DNA of 64,000 bases from Sutcliffiella halmapala (GCF_002019665.1 NZ_KV917375.1:1741175-1805174), one strand, 5' to 3'; shown: positions 34,536 through 44,103, counted from the stretch's first letter. Program-made: numbers and translations. The notes: generated by a model from the sequence alone, not told the origin.

Positions 34536-35552
34536 TTACCAACCACGGTCATACTGCTTTGGTGCTTCAATCTCTACCCCAAGTTCCTTCGCAGCCGTTC
34601 TTGGCCAATAAGGATCACGTAGTAGTTCTCTTGCTACAAAGATTAAATCGGCACGTTCGTTGCGTAGAATTTCTTCTGCCTGTAGACCAGATGTAATGAG
34701 GCCAACTGCTCCTGTATCAATTCCAGCACCAGCTTTAATCGTCTCCGCGAAGCCTACTTGATAGCCAGGATACGCTTCAATACGTGCGGGAACAACAGCG
34801 CCTGAGCTTACATCGATTAAGTCCACACCTTGTTCTTTCATCCAAGCTGCGTAGGTGACATAATCCTCCGCTGTTAGGCCTTCTGGATGGTAGTCATTAG
34901 CTGAGACTCTCACGAATAAGGGACCGTCCCAAACAACCTGAACGGCATCAATTACTTCGCGTAAAAAGCGATAGCGATTTTCTGTGCTTCCGCCGTAGTT
35001 ATCTTCTCTTTTATTCGATAAAGGTGATAAAAATTCATTGATTAAATAACCGTGTGCACCATGTAGCTCGATAATATCAAAGCCAGCTTCTTTTGCGCGC
35101 CTTGCACCAGCGACAAATGCCTCTATGGTTTCTGTAATATCTGCTTGCGACATTTCCACAGGTGTTTTCATTTTTTCGTTAAAAGCAAGAGCTGATGGTG
35201 CGTATATAGTGCCTTCTAGCATTGCTTTGCGACCGGCATGTGCTAGTTGGATTGCTGTTTTTGCACCATGGGATTTTAATTGTCTGGTCAATTCTTGTAA
35301 ACGTGCAACATGATCGTTACTCCAAATGCCAAGATCCTGTGGCGAGATTCTACCTTGTGGCTGCACGGCAGTTGCTTCTACCATAATGAGACCAACTTGG
35401 CCGACAGCACGGGATACATAGTGAGTCATGTGCCAGTCTTCGATTTTTCCATCCTCATTGTGACTTGAATACATGCACATAGGAGACATCACAATGCGGT
35501 TCTTCAGGGTAACACCTTTAACAGTATATGGCGAAAAAAGAGCAGTTTTCAT
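34536..35552 (-). CDS. namA: NADPH dehydrogenase NamA (old yellow enzyme, YqjM)
   Basis: 338-aa FMN ene-reductase. It begins [20 protein letters not shown] with PMCMYS (flavin-contacting Cys of the YqjM class), has the substrate-binding [14 protein letters not shown] and [13 protein letters not shown] [17 protein letters not shown] motif, and [12 protein letters not shown]. It reduces activated C=C bonds and nitro compounds, with a role in oxidative and xenobiotic stress. AGGAGG precedes the ATG at 35552. Orthologue of B. subtilis yqjM by size and position. A weak hairpin with Us on its 3' side (34496-34535) may end it. Confidence 0.95.
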   Translation of the reverse strand: MKTALFSPYTVKGVTLKNRIVMSPMCMYSSHNEDGKIEDWHMTHYVSRAVGQVGLIMVEATAVQPQGRISPQDLGIWSNDHVARLQELTRQLKSHGAKTAIQLAHAGRKAMLEGTIYAPSALAFNEKMKTPVEMSQADITETIEAFVAGARRAKEAGFDIIELHGAHGYLINEFLSPLSNKREDNYGGSTENRYRFLREVIDAVQVVWDGPLFVRVSANDYHPEGLTAEDYVTYAAWMKEQGVDLIDVSSGAVVPARIEAYPGYQVGFAETIKAGAGIDTGAVGLITSGLQAEEILRNERADLIFVARELLRDPYWPRTAAKELGVEIEAPKQYDRGW

Positions 35553-35691
35553 TTGTCATTCCTCCTATATATTTCGGGTACCTAAAATATTATATCAAAT
35601 GTTTTTTCTACCTCCAAAAGATAGGTGTTCAATTTTAAAAAATAGTAGTATGATAGGAGCAAAATAGTACTATTTTAGAGGAGGATAAGCG

Positions 35692-37305
35692 ATGCGATGG
35701 CAAACGAAAGAGCAGTTGACAGATCTATTAGTATCCCTTGTCCAACATGGAAGTGTCACGTTATCTGGTGAAGAAAAAAGGCTTGCTTCTTTTATCTATT
35801 ATCAGTTAAATCACTTAGATTATTTTCAAAACAACCCTAGTAACTTAGAGCTCCATCGTATGGAGGATGGCCGTTCTTTTGTAACTGCTTTAGTAAAAAA
35901 GTCTACTAAAAAGGAAACGATTGTGTTAGTGAGTCATTTTGACGTGGTAGGAGTAGAAGATTACGGAGTGTTAAAAGAGTTAGCATTCCAACCATTGGAG
36001 CTAACAAGAGAGCTGGAGAACTATGTGGATACGTTGCCAAATGAAGCGAGAGAGCATCTACTAACAGGTGATTGGTTGTTTGGTAGAGGAGTCATGGATA
36101 TGAAAGCAGGACTTGCTCTGCAAATGTCCTTGCTCGAGCGAGTCATTGAGGAGAATTGGGATGTCAATCTCTTGCTTTTAGCGGTTCCTGATGAAGAGGT
36201 CAATTCACAAGGGATGCTTCAAGCATTACCAGCCTTAAGTACGATTGCCCAAGATCATGACATTAGCTATAAAGCATGCGTGAATTCGGAGCCAATGTTT
36301 CAGCAATATCCAGGTGATGATAATCTTTATCTGTATTCTGGGTCCATTGGAAAGCTATTACCTGGCTTTTTCTGCTATGGAAAAGAAACACATGTGGGAG
36401 AACCTTTAGCAGGGCTTAATGCCAATTTTATGGTGTCTGAGATTAATAAGTTAATGGAATGGAATACGGAATTATGTGAGCACGTTGAAGGTGAGGTCAC
36501 ACCACCGCCAACCAATCTTTTACAAAAGGGCTTGAAGGAAGATTATTCTGTTCAAATCCCGCACACAGCGGTGACCCTATACAATGTCCTATTTATGAAA
36601 AAATCGCTTCCAGAGTGGGAGGCTTCGTTTCTTGCTATTGCCAAGCAAGCAGCCGAAAATATGGAAGCGTTTTGCAAAGAAAAAATAAAGCAATATCAAC
36701 AATTTGCTGCTTTTAACGAACGACCAATTCATGTGTCTGTATTAACTTATGAAGAGCTTGTACAAAAAGCCAAGGAAATTCACGGAGAGCATGAGATAGA
36801 TCTACGAATCTTTTCGGTTATTGCTGCTTTCTCTCATTTAGATGAAAGGGAACAATCAATAAAAGTAGTAGAAGAGGTCGCTTCCTTATGTAAAGAAGTA
36901 GGTCCAATGATTATTTTATTTTTTGCTCCACCATATTACCCAGCAGTGGTAACGGAAGAGGACAATGAACTGATGGCAGTCGCGAAGAGCTTCATCGAGA
37001 AAATGAAGCAAGAAAAAAATATTAATTTTGTCGAACAGCGATATTTCTCGGGCTTATGTGATTTAAGCTTTATTGGAAAAGGGGATTTTACAGCAAAGGA
37101 ACGTTTACCTTACAATATACCAGTCTATGGCACGACGTATAGTTTGCCGTTTCAAGATATGGAATCCTTACAAATGCCTGTCTTTAATTTAGGACCAATT
37201 GGTAAGGATGCTCATCAATGGACGGAGCGTTTAGATGTCTCCTTTTCCTTTGATGTGTTTCCGCCTATTTTAGCTGAGTTTGTAAAAACAATTTATGAAA
37301 AATAA
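35692..37305 (+). CDS. M20-family peptidase, RocB/YqjN-like
   Basis: 537-aa zinc-dependent hydrolase. The metal site is VSHFDVVGVED, GRGVMDMKAGLAL and VPDEEVNSQG, as in M20 peptidases. The long C-terminal part with large insertions is like RocB, an arginine-utilisation protein of unclear reaction. AGAGGAGG precedes ATG 35692. It follows namA divergently, as yqjM-yqjN in B. subtilis. The substrate is not known. It ends on the palindrome shared with proC. Confidence 0.88.
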   Translation: MRWQTKEQLTDLLVSLVQHGSVTLSGEEKRLASFIYYQLNHLDYFQNNPSNLELHRMEDGRSFVTALVKKSTKKETIVLVSHFDVVGVEDYGVLKELAFQPLELTRELENYVDTLPNEAREHLLTGDWLFGRGVMDMKAGLALQMSLLERVIEENWDVNLLLLAVPDEEVNSQGMLQALPALSTIAQDHDISYKACVNSEPMFQQYPGDDNLYLYSGSIGKLLPGFFCYGKETHVGEPLAGLNANFMVSEINKLMEWNTELCEHVEGEVTPPPTNLLQKGLKEDYSVQIPHTAVTLYNVLFMKKSLPEWEASFLAIAKQAAENMEAFCKEKIKQYQQFAAFNERPIHVSVLTYEELVQKAKEIHGEHEIDLRIFSVIAAFSHLDEREQSIKVVEEVASLCKEVGPMIILFFAPPYYPAVVTEEDNELMAVAKSFIEKMKQEKNINFVEQRYFSGLCDLSFIGKGDFTAKERLPYNIPVYGTTYSLPFQDMESLQMPVFNLGPIGKDAHQWTERLDVSFSFDVFPPILAEFVKTIYEK

Positions 37306-37312
37306 AAGTATG

Positions 37313-37332
37313 AAGCCTGCATATGCAGGCTT
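37313..37332. terminator. Bidirectional terminator palindrome
   Basis: AAGCCTGCATATGCAGGCTT is a perfect 20-bp palindrome between the convergent yqjN-like and proC genes, overlapping the proC stop. The T-run is short, so efficiency is uncertain. Confidence 0.65.
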
Positions 37333-38170
37333 AATTAGATGTCTTTTCTCTTAACTTTTCCGCGATTTCTTCTCCCATTTCACGTGAACGTTTCGTCGCT
37401 CCGTCAATGCATGATTCAAAGGCTTCTGTTACTTTTAAATCATTTAATAGGGAAATTCCTCGTTGAGTAGTGCCACCTGGACTTGTTACTTCCGCTCGAA
37501 GTACTTCAGCATCTTTCTCTGTTTCCTGAAGCATATGTGCCGCACCAATTAACGTCTGGCTTACTAATTTTTTGGCAACCTCTATGTCTAAGCCTTGTGC
37601 AAGTGCGGCTTTTTCCATCGCCTCGGCTATAAAATATATATATGCTGGTCCACTTCCGGATACACCTGTTACCGCATGAAGCTGTTCTTCCTCAACGACC
37701 GTACATAATCCAATCGCTGTAAAAAGAGCTTGAACTAAGTGGAGGTCTTTGTTGGTTGCATACTTTCCTTTTGCAATAGCCGTTGCAGAAAGTCCAATAG
37801 CAGCGGAGGTATTTGGCATGGAACGAATGATGCGTAATTCCTGTTGAAAGAGTGTTTCTATTACTGTACTAGAAATTCCAGCGAGAACGGATACGACTAG
37901 CTGGTCTTTTTTAATAAATGGTGCAATAGAAAGAATTCCTTCCTTCGCATCCTTTGGTTTCATTGCTAAAAAGATAACATCGGCGTCTTTTATGGCTTTT
38001 TCCTTATTATCATTCACGCTTACTCCATATCTCACTTTTAAACGATCCAACCTGTTTTTATCTTGTTTATTTGTAACCGTTATGGATTTGCTTTCACAAA
38101 TTCCTTGTTTAATTAGGCCAGCAATAATTGCTTCTGCCATCGATCCTGCCCCAATAAAAGAAATCTTCAT
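37331..38170 (-). CDS. proC: Pyrroline-5-carboxylate reductase
   Basis: 279-aa enzyme for the last step of proline synthesis, reducing pyrroline-5-carboxylate with NAD(P)H. The Rossmann motif is SFIGAGSMAEAIIAGL; VSVLAGIS, RSMPNT and the signature GSGPAYIYFIAEAM with SPGGTTQRGI follow. I use ATG 38170; the frame extends to 38179 but the family start fits MKISFIG. It corresponds to B. subtilis proI (yqjO) by neighbours. A proline T-box leader and promoter lie directly upstream. Confidence 0.95.
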   Translation of the reverse strand: MKISFIGAGSMAEAIIAGLIKQGICESKSITVTNKQDKNRLDRLKVRYGVSVNDNKEKAIKDADVIFLAMKPKDAKEGILSIAPFIKKDQLVVSVLAGISSTVIETLFQQELRIIRSMPNTSAAIGLSATAIAKGKYATNKDLHLVQALFTAIGLCTVVEEEQLHAVTGVSGSGPAYIYFIAEAMEKAALAQGLDIEVAKKLVSQTLIGAAHMLQETEKDAEVLRAEVTSPGGTTQRGISLLNDLKVTEAFESCIDGATKRSREMGEEIAEKLREKTSN

Positions 38171-38195
38171 CGTCAACACGCTCCTTTTAAAATAG

Positions 38196-38432
38196 AAAAA
38201 AGACCTATCTGTCCTATAAATAAGGACGGATAGGTCTTATCCGCGGTACCACCTTGATTGGTTGGTTAAACCCAGCTTGTTTTCCCGTATCGTGGGGGAC
38301 GATTAGGTTTGCCTAATTGTTCCTGGGTAGGTTCAAAAGAATAGGGGATGAGGAAGTCTTTCAGCCGGTGAACTTCCATCTCTTTCATCATTGTTCTTTT
38401 TACTAGTCCCATTCGTCACGTTATCTTTTATA
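38196..38432 (-). promoter_or_regulatory. T-box riboswitch, proline-specific, before proC
   Basis: On the minus strand the T-box core CAAGGTGGTACCGCGG (38256-38241) is followed by a terminator stem AGACCTATCCGTCC / GGACAGATAGGTCT and a U-run (to 38196). Upstream, stem I pairs AAAAGAA with TTCTTTT after an AGTA motif, and the 3' side of the specifier loop reads GAA-CCT-A (codon at 38331-38329). CCU is a proline codon, which fits the gene. Uncharged tRNA-Pro should therefore prevent termination. Confidence 0.93.
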
Positions 38433-38441
38433 ATTTTTTAC

Positions 38442-38470
38442 ATTATGCAACGGGAACCACTGAAAGTCAA
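38442..38470 (-). promoter_or_regulatory. Promoter of the proC T-box transcript
   Basis: On the minus strand TTGACT, 17-bp spacer, CATAAT. It starts the leader about 10 bases before stem I. Confidence 0.8.
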
Positions 38471-38698
38471 GGGATTATTTGTCACAATTTTAAAAATATC
38501 TCAAGTCGTTATTTAAGAATAATGAAGTGTGAATTTTTTTTAGTTATTGAAGAATAACACTTTCTTTTTTATCAGAAATAGTGCATTCTGTAAATGAATA
38601 CTTATTCATTAAAATTGCTCGTCTATTATTTTGTTATAATTTTAAAAAATCATCTATCCATTCACTAAGTGTTATGACGAAGAAAAAAGGAGATTATT

Positions 38699-39676
38699 AT
38701 GAACAAAGTTTCTTGTAAACAAGAAATAAAACAAATCACCATTCCAACTCCTTTTGCGGTTGGAGATGTACATACATATTTGATTATTACAGACAAGATT
38801 ACACTTGTGGACGCTGGTGTAAGAACGATTGAAGCGTGGGAGATTTTTCAGAAAGAACTCAAAAAACATGGTCTGAAATTGTTGGACATTGACCAAGTAT
38901 TTATTACACATCATCACCCCGACCATGTCGGTTTGTTAGATTATTTACCTGCTAACATTCCTGTTTATGGACATAAGCGCTCGCACCCTTGGATGACACA
39001 AGATCAGCGTTATTTTGAGACACATGAAACGTTTTATAAGGATCTTTTTGAGAAAATGGGGGTAGAGAAGCGTTTCTATGCACTGCTTGCTTCCATCGAT
39101 AAGCCAATGCGCTTTTCTTGCCATAGAGGGTTAACATCCTTTGTTAAAGAAGGGGATCAACTAGAAGGTTTAGCGAACTGGCGTATTTTCGAGACACCAG
39201 GCCATGCAAGCAGCCATCTGGTTCTTTTTGATGAAAAAAGCGGAACATTGATAGGGGGAGACCTCATCTTAGAGCACATCTCTCCTAACCCTCTTGTGGA
39301 GCCTCCTTATGTAGGAGAAACAGAGCGCAAAAAATCGATGATTGACTATGTGGCTTCGATTGAAAAAATGCTCACCTTGCCGATTTCGAGAGTCCTGCCT
39401 GGTCATGGTGGAATAGTGGAAAACGTTCAGGAGATTTTAACGGAGCGCTTGGAACAACAGGAAAAACGTGCGCACAAAGTTCAGACTTTTGTAAAAGAGA
39501 AGTCGGCTACTGCCTATGAGATATGTCAACATCTGTTCCCGAAGGTTTTTGAAAAGCAGCTACTTTTAACCTTATCGGAAACCCTCGGACAAATCGACTA
39601 TCTCTTGGACCAAGAAAGAATTGAGGTAGACACATCCTCCCTTCCATATCGATACAAAGAAAAAGAGGGTGTATAG
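38699..39676 (+). CDS. Metallo-beta-lactamase-fold hydrolase (YqjP-like)
   Basis: 325-aa zinc hydrolase. The metal motif is VFITHHHPDHVGLLDYL, with further ligands in TPGHASSHLVLF (His) and LIGGDLIL (Asp), and PGHGG near the end of the core. The C-terminal 80 residues form a helical domain as in YqjP/LACTB2-like proteins. AAAGGAG precedes ATG 38699. Substrate not known; related proteins cut RNA or thioesters. The SDR gene follows after three bases, as yqjP-yqjQ in B. subtilis. Confidence 0.88.
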   Translation: MNKVSCKQEIKQITIPTPFAVGDVHTYLIITDKITLVDAGVRTIEAWEIFQKELKKHGLKLLDIDQVFITHHHPDHVGLLDYLPANIPVYGHKRSHPWMTQDQRYFETHETFYKDLFEKMGVEKRFYALLASIDKPMRFSCHRGLTSFVKEGDQLEGLANWRIFETPGHASSHLVLFDEKSGTLIGGDLILEHISPNPLVEPPYVGETERKKSMIDYVASIEKMLTLPISRVLPGHGGIVENVQEILTERLEQQEKRAHKVQTFVKEKSATAYEICQHLFPKVFEKQLLLTLSETLGQIDYLLDQERIEVDTSSLPYRYKEKEGV

Positions 39677-39678
39677 AA

Positions 39679-40470
39679 GTGGCAAATTTACAAGGAAAAT
39701 ATGTGGTGATCACTGGCGCTTCTGGTGGTATTGGAAAAACGCTCGCTTTAGAAGTAGCGAAAAGAGGGGCCAATCCAATTTTGATGGCGCGTTCTTTAGA
39801 TAAACTGGAACAAGTATCAAGCCAAATAAAAATGAATACTGGAAGAGATGTTCTTTTTTTTCCTTTAGATGTGGGCAAGCGTCAAGATATAGAAGAGACG
39901 TTTACTAAACTTTTAACTGAAATTCCGACTGTTGATGTGTTAGTAAACAACGCAGGATTTGGAATTTTTGATGAAGTACATAATCTTTCTTTAGATGATA
40001 TGCAAGGCATGTTTGAAGTAAATGTGTTTGGAGTAATTGGATGTACCAAAATGGTGCTGCCAACGATGCTTAAGCAAAATAGCGGACATATTATTAATAT
40101 TGCTTCTCAAGCTGGAAAATTGGCGACTCCGAAATCCAGTGTGTATTCCGCTACCAAGCATGCTGTTCTTGGTTTCACGAATAGCCTTCGAATGGAGCTT
40201 CACGATTCGGCGATTCATGTTACCTCAGTCAATCCAGGTCCGATTCGTACAAACTTTTTTGATGTGGCAGACGCCACTGGCCAATACAAACAGAAAGTGG
40301 ATAAATGGATGTTAGATCCCGAAAAAGTGGCCAACGAGATAGCGAATGCGATGCTTACAAACAAGCGAGAAATCAATCTACCTGGCTGGATGAACATGGG
40401 AAGCAAAATGTATCAGCTTTTTCCTGGACTCGTGGAAAAATTTGCTGGAAAAGCCTTTCGTCAAAAATAG
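39679..40470 (+). CDS. Short-chain dehydrogenase/reductase (YqjQ-like)
   Basis: 263-aa SDR. The nucleotide motif is VITGASGGIGKTLALE, the structural NNAG motif appears in VLVNNAGFGI, and the catalytic triad is Ser in NIASQAGKL plus YSATKHAV (Tyr and Lys). PGPIRTNF is the usual substrate-loop start. GTG 39679 is used, three bases after the YqjP-like gene, so the pair is translationally linked. Substrate unknown; probably a lipid- or stress-linked carbonyl compound. Confidence 0.92.
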   Translation: MANLQGKYVVITGASGGIGKTLALEVAKRGANPILMARSLDKLEQVSSQIKMNTGRDVLFFPLDVGKRQDIEETFTKLLTEIPTVDVLVNNAGFGIFDEVHNLSLDDMQGMFEVNVFGVIGCTKMVLPTMLKQNSGHIINIASQAGKLATPKSSVYSATKHAVLGFTNSLRMELHDSAIHVTSVNPGPIRTNFFDVADATGQYKQKVDKWMLDPEKVANEIANAMLTNKREINLPGWMNMGSKMYQLFPGLVEKFAGKAFRQK

Positions 40471-40526
40471 ACAGCGCTTGTAACTTTTTTTTAATCGTTT
40501 CGTCCAATAGGATAAGAGGTGAGAAG

Positions 40527-41099
40527 ATGAAAACGATAAAATTTTGGACATTGCTAAGTTGTTTTCTTCTCTTGTTCGGCTGTGGTACGAGCAATGAGAA
40601 TAGTGGCAACAATGGAACCGGATCCGATCAAATCCATCCAACTGAACCTGATGAGGAAGAAGCGGTCGAGGATCTTACTGGCTATATTATCTCGATAAAC
40701 GAAGGAGATAACTTGCAAATTCTCGTAACTGGTCACCATGCAAGCTACGATGGAATATCGGCTACTAGCTATACGTTGGAAGATAGTACACAAATAGAAG
40801 ACCCAGATGGAGAACCGCTTGCTGCTACCGATTTAAAAGTAGGGCTGAAGGTGACCGTTTGGAATTCAGGGATCGTTCTCGATTCTTTTCCAGCACAATC
40901 TGGTGCCGTGAAAGTAGTTGTGGATACTACACAAGAAGAGCATGAACAAGAAGCGGTTCAAAAAGCTCTAGCTGAAGTGGAAGCGGGATATCCATGGCAC
41001 GTGGAAAAGGTAGAAGAAACTGGAGAACATCAGTATAAAGTAACATTGAAGAATTTATTAGAGGATTCGGAATCTGTGGACGTGGAAGTGGAATTATAG
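40527..41099 (+). CDS. Lipoprotein with DUF3221-like domain
   Basis: 190-aa secreted lipoprotein. The signal peptide ends in LLLFGCG (lipobox, Cys near residue 18), followed by an acidic linker rich in Asn, Gly and Glu. The core has two strands-rich parts: DLTGYIISINEGDNLQILV (typical DUF3221 start) and an end resembling a pepSY-like ECK segment. AAGAGGTGAG precedes ATG 40527; the open frame extends far upstream but that part is antisense noise inside the SDR gene. Function unknown. Terminator at 41110. Confidence 0.8.
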   Translation: MKTIKFWTLLSCFLLLFGCGTSNENSGNNGTGSDQIHPTEPDEEEAVEDLTGYIISINEGDNLQILVTGHHASYDGISATSYTLEDSTQIEDPDGEPLAATDLKVGLKVTVWNSGIVLDSFPAQSGAVKVVVDTTQEEHEQEAVQKALAEVEAGYPWHVEKVEETGEHQYKVTLKNLLEDSESVDVEVEL

Positions 41100-41109
41100 G
41101 GTTGTAGAA

Positions 41110-41141
41110 GGCGCACATTTATTTTGAATGTGTGCCTTTTT
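41110..41141 (+). terminator. Terminator after the lipoprotein gene
   Basis: GGCGCACATT / AATGTGTGCC, 10 pairs with one wobble, then TTTTT. Confidence 0.9.
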
Positions 41142-41375
41142 AAATGGAAAATTTCCGGTCTACTATATTTTTTACTTATCAAAATAGTGATAATATGAAT
41201 ATATGGATAATTTAGTATAATTTAAAGAGACATTGAATCTAGTATTCATGTTCTCTCTGGTTAAAAATTTTTAACAGAGCCAATTTTAACGAATTTAATG
41301 ACTAAAAATTATAATGATTTTGAAACTACTAGTTGTGAAGAACGTATCAATTAGATAAGTAAAGAGAATAGGATC

Positions 41376-41621
41376 TTGGGAAGTATACCTAATTCAGAAC
41401 GCAATAGGGAGGTCGGCGTTATAAAAAATCTTACTTTAATAGGAAAAGTTAACTTTGGAATAGGAATTGTTTTTTTCATACTTGGCATAGTTCTGTTCGT
41501 TCAAACGTTTCAGGATACTTTTTTCTTGCAAAAACAATATCAATTTATATCAATATCCTTTATTTGTCTTGGATTAGCATTTTTCTTAAGCGCATATCGC
41601 CTGAAGAGTAGTAACGAATAA
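41376..41621 (+). CDS. Small two-helix membrane protein, unknown
   Basis: Up to 81 aa with two hydrophobic segments (FGIGIVFFILGIVLFVQTF and FISISFICLGLAFFLSAY) separated by a short loop. Family not recognised. The start is unclear: TTG 41376 has only a weak site, while a good AGGGAGG at 41406 is followed by no standard start codon in this frame. The N-terminus may therefore be shorter. The next gene begins 13 bases downstream, so these may be a pair. The 276-bp gap upstream is AT-rich with a TATAAT-like box and no other gene. Confidence 0.5.
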   Translation: MGSIPNSERNREVGVIKNLTLIGKVNFGIGIVFFILGIVLFVQTFQDTFFLQKQYQFISISFICLGLAFFLSAYRLKSSNE

Positions 41622-41634
41622 TGAAAAGTAGGTG

Positions 41635-41841
41635 ATGAAAATCTCCAAATCTATGATATGGAAAGTAGTAGCGGTATTCTCTCTATATACATTGATCGGC
41701 TTTATTTTTGACATAGATGTGTTAAAAATAATCATCATACGACCTAACGAACAAACCATCAGTATTGTTGGGGTCATTATCTGTCTACTTACGTTAAAAC
41801 TTTTTAGTTACATAGAGGGAAAATGGAAAGCCAACAATTAA
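41635..41841 (+). CDS. Small membrane protein, unknown
   Basis: 68 aa with two hydrophobic stretches (IWKVVAVFSLYTLIGFIF and ISIVGVIICLLTLKLF) and a basic end. Not recognised. The start is ATG 41635 or GTG 41632; the AGTAGGTG site is close to both. It lies right after the similar small membrane gene at 41376 and 32 bases before an acetyltransferase, so it may belong to a three- or four-gene unit up to 42975. Confidence 0.5.
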   Translation: MKISKSMIWKVVAVFSLYTLIGFIFDIDVLKIIIIRPNEQTISIVGVIICLLTLKLFSYIEGKWKANN

Positions 41842-41873
41842 GGCGGGAAAATATTTATTTAGGAGGGGGATTT

Positions 41874-42422
41874 ATGCTTTTCCAAAATGGTATGTTAAGT
41901 GTTCGGAAATTAGAAGAAAAGGATAACTATTTGTTAGCAAAATGGCTATCCGACCCATTTGTGCTTGAATTTTACGAGGGACGAGACAATCCATTTAATT
42001 TGGAAAGAGTGAACCAAGTTTTTTACGATCCTGAGGATGACGAGGTTAAATGTATCATCGAGTTTGAAGGAAAAGAAATAGGATATATTCAATTTTATCT
42101 AATAGATGATGCATCTAGAAAGGTATATGGTTACCAAATGAATCATGAAAGAATCTATGGGATAGACCAGTTCATTGGAGAAGTAGAGTATTGGAATAAA
42201 GGAATTGGTTCTCAATTAGTTACATCGATGGTGAATTATTTGGTGGAACAGCAGCAAGCGGATAAAGTAGTGATGGAACCGCATGTACAAAATTTGAGGG
42301 CTTTGAAGTGTTACGAAAAGTGTGGGTTCAAAAAAATTCGTCTTCTACCTAAGCAGGAACTTCACGAGGGAGAATATCGCGATTGTTGGTTGATAGAATA
42401 CAATAAGTCTAGAACAATATAA
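41874..42422 (+). CDS. GNAT acetyltransferase, AAC(6')-like
   Basis: 182-aa GNAT-fold enzyme. The N-terminus [20 protein letters not shown] and FYEGRD, then the acetyl-CoA loop region [17 protein letters not shown] and the [19 protein letters not shown] end follow the pattern of aminoglycoside 6'-acetyltransferase-like proteins. AGGAGGGGG precedes ATG 41874, which fixes the start; the longer frame from 41823 overlaps the upstream gene. The family also contains acyltransferases with unrelated amines, so no resistance activity should be assumed. Confidence 0.82.
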   Translation: MLFQNGMLSVRKLEEKDNYLLAKWLSDPFVLEFYEGRDNPFNLERVNQVFYDPEDDEVKCIIEFEGKEIGYIQFYLIDDASRKVYGYQMNHERIYGIDQFIGEVEYWNKGIGSQLVTSMVNYLVEQQQADKVVMEPHVQNLRALKCYEKCGFKKIRLLPKQELHEGEYRDCWLIEYNKSRTI

Positions 42423-42441
42423 AAATAGTGGAGGGAATTAT

Positions 42442-42975
42442 ATGACGGATTTACGCTACCCTATTGGTCCATTTAAGTTGGAAAAGAATCCGACAATAGA
42501 GACAATTGAAAGCTGGATAAAAGAGATTGAGATTACTCCAGCCAACCTTAAAGAGGCGGTAAAAGATTTAAGTGAAGAGCAACTGGATACGCCCTATCGT
42601 CAAGGGGGATGGACTGTTCGCCAAGTAGTCCACCATCTTGCCGACAGTCATATGAATAGTTATATCCGCTTTAAATTGGCTCTTACAGAAGACAATCCCA
42701 CCATTAAGCCCTATATGGAAGATAAGTGGGCCGAGTTGCCTGATTCCAAACTACCAATAGATATTTCATTATCCCTCTTAGAGTCCCTGCATGCTAGATG
42801 GATTACGTTATTGCGCTCTATGCAGCCGGCTGACTTTGAAAAGACTTTCCAGCACCCAGAATTAGGAGCTGTTAAATTAGCGGTAAATATAGCTATCTAT
42901 GAATGGCATGGGCGTCATCATATTGCACATATTACGTCTCTTCGTGAAAGGTTTGGGTGGTGTAAATTTTCATAA
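42442..42975 (+). CDS. DinB/YfiT-family putative metal-dependent hydrolase (bacillithiol transferase type)
   Basis: 177-aa four-helix-bundle protein. It starts [15 protein letters not shown], the typical YfiT opening, with metal His residues in [14 protein letters not shown] and, at the end, [11 protein letters not shown]. The family includes the bacillithiol transferase BstA and hydrolases of unknown substrate. GGAGGG lies seven bases before ATG 42442. It follows the acetyltransferase by 19 bases. Length and metal ligands are intact. Confidence 0.88.
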   Translation: MTDLRYPIGPFKLEKNPTIETIESWIKEIEITPANLKEAVKDLSEEQLDTPYRQGGWTVRQVVHHLADSHMNSYIRFKLALTEDNPTIKPYMEDKWAELPDSKLPIDISLSLLESLHARWITLLRSMQPADFEKTFQHPELGAVKLAVNIAIYEWHGRHHIAHITSLRERFGWCKFS

Positions 42976-43048
42976 TGCTTCAGAATATGCTCACAATTTT
43001 TCGGGTTGAGTTTCATAATTGGAAAGGCAAGTAATATGGAAATACTTT

Positions 43049-43082
43049 AGAGAAACGAATTAGTCGTTTCTCTCTTTTTTTT
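43049..43082 (+). terminator. Terminator after the YfiT-like gene
   Basis: AGAGAAACGA / TCGTTTCTCT, 10-bp perfect stem, loop ATTAG, then a T-run. Confidence 0.92.
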
Positions 43083-43152
43083 ATTATTTATTTTCACCAG
43101 TAAACCACGAAGTTGCAAAATGGATTAACTTTAGAAAGTTTTTTGTCCAACC

Positions 43153-43183
43153 AAAAAAGACAAGCAATTAGCTTGCCTTTTTT
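43153..43183 (-). terminator. Terminator of the DUF4349 gene
   Basis: GGCAAGC / GCTTGTC stem flanked by six A and six T, so it could work on both strands. Confidence 0.8.
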
Positions 43184-43206
43184 AGGTGCCAAGCCAATAA
43201 GTTAGA

Positions 43207-44103
43207 TTACTCCAAATCGGAATTACTTTTCCTAAACCTTCTGCGCCATAAGAAAAATACAAGAAATCCAACTATCGCAAGCAAGATTAGGATTGGGGAG
43301 TATCCGATTAAGAAGACTGCAAGCCCTGAGAAAAAGGCCACGATGGAATTGATAGATACAGCGAATGTCTGCTTTATTTTTTCACCAGTTTTAAGCTCTT
43401 CCTTTCCTTTCACTTCCTGTACATTGACGGAGACATCGATGAATTCTATTTGTACCTCGGCATATTCGGTTTTGTTATCCAAGTATTTCATACGGCCCAT
43501 AACTTGTTCGATTTCTTCCTGTACGATGGATAGGTCATTGGATATCTTCAAAAGATCCTCCGTTTGCTCTGCACGGCTCAACAGGTCGAGCAGCCGTTCC
43601 TCGACGACTCTCTTTGCTTTCAACCTGGAGGTCAAGTCCACGTACTCCTCGGTTACGTCCTGCCCGACCACCCTTTTTTCTGTCACCTTCCCGCTGTACT
43701 CTTCCACACCATCTAAGAAGGAGGTAAGGGAATCAGTTGGGATCCTTAGGGTAACCGATCCATAATCCTGTTCCTCATTCGATGAAAAATTAACTTCCAC
43801 CACATACCCTTTTTCTTTAGTTACTGTTTTCTCTATCTCTTTGATGGAACTGTCAATGTCATCTACTTCCAATGTTACAAGTGCATTGTACATTACCTTC
43901 CGCTCTTCCGGATTCAATGGTGCGCTCTCTTCGTTCCCTGCGGCATCATCCATGTCAGCTACATTTTCTGATTCCCCTATTCCTCCGTAGGAATCTTCGG
44001 ATGCAACTTCATTTTTACTTGATTCACTCGATTCGTTGCCAGCACTGCAACCAGCCAATAACAGAATTACCATTGCAAGTCCGAGTGAAATTCTCTTTAT
44101 CAT
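43207..44103 (-). CDS. DUF4349-domain lipoprotein
   Basis: 298-aa membrane-attached lipoprotein. The lipobox is LLLAGCS near residue 20, followed by a Ser/Glu-rich linker. A DUF4349 domain (about 75-255) holds a predicted coiled-coil (RAEQTEDLLKISNDLSIVQE). Near the C-terminus there is a transmembrane helix (ILILLAIVGFLVFFLW) with a basic tail. AAAGGGGTGATT precedes the ATG at 44103. Function unknown; the topology suggests an envelope sensor or anchor. Confidence 0.88.
   Translation of the reverse strand: MIKRISLGLAMVILLLAGCSAGNESSESSKNEVASEDSYGGIGESENVADMDDAAGNEESAPLNPEERKVMYNALVTLEVDDIDSSIKEIEKTVTKEKGYVVEVNFSSNEEQDYGSVTLRIPTDSLTSFLDGVEEYSGKVTEKRVVGQDVTEEYVDLTSRLKAKRVVEERLLDLLSRAEQTEDLLKISNDLSIVQEEIEQVMGRMKYLDNKTEYAEVQIEFIDVSVNVQEVKGKEELKTGEKIKQTFAVSINSIVAFFSGLAVFLIGYSPILILLAIVGFLVFFLWRRRFRKSNSDLE

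Noticed and set aside
40305-40526. Upstream in-frame extension of the lipoprotein gene
   Set aside because: It lies inside the SDR gene in another frame and would bury the signal peptide; ATG 40527 has a good ribosome site.
41874-42422. Aminoglycoside resistance gene
   Set aside because: It has only general AAC(6')-like GNAT features; the family is broad and no resistance context is present.
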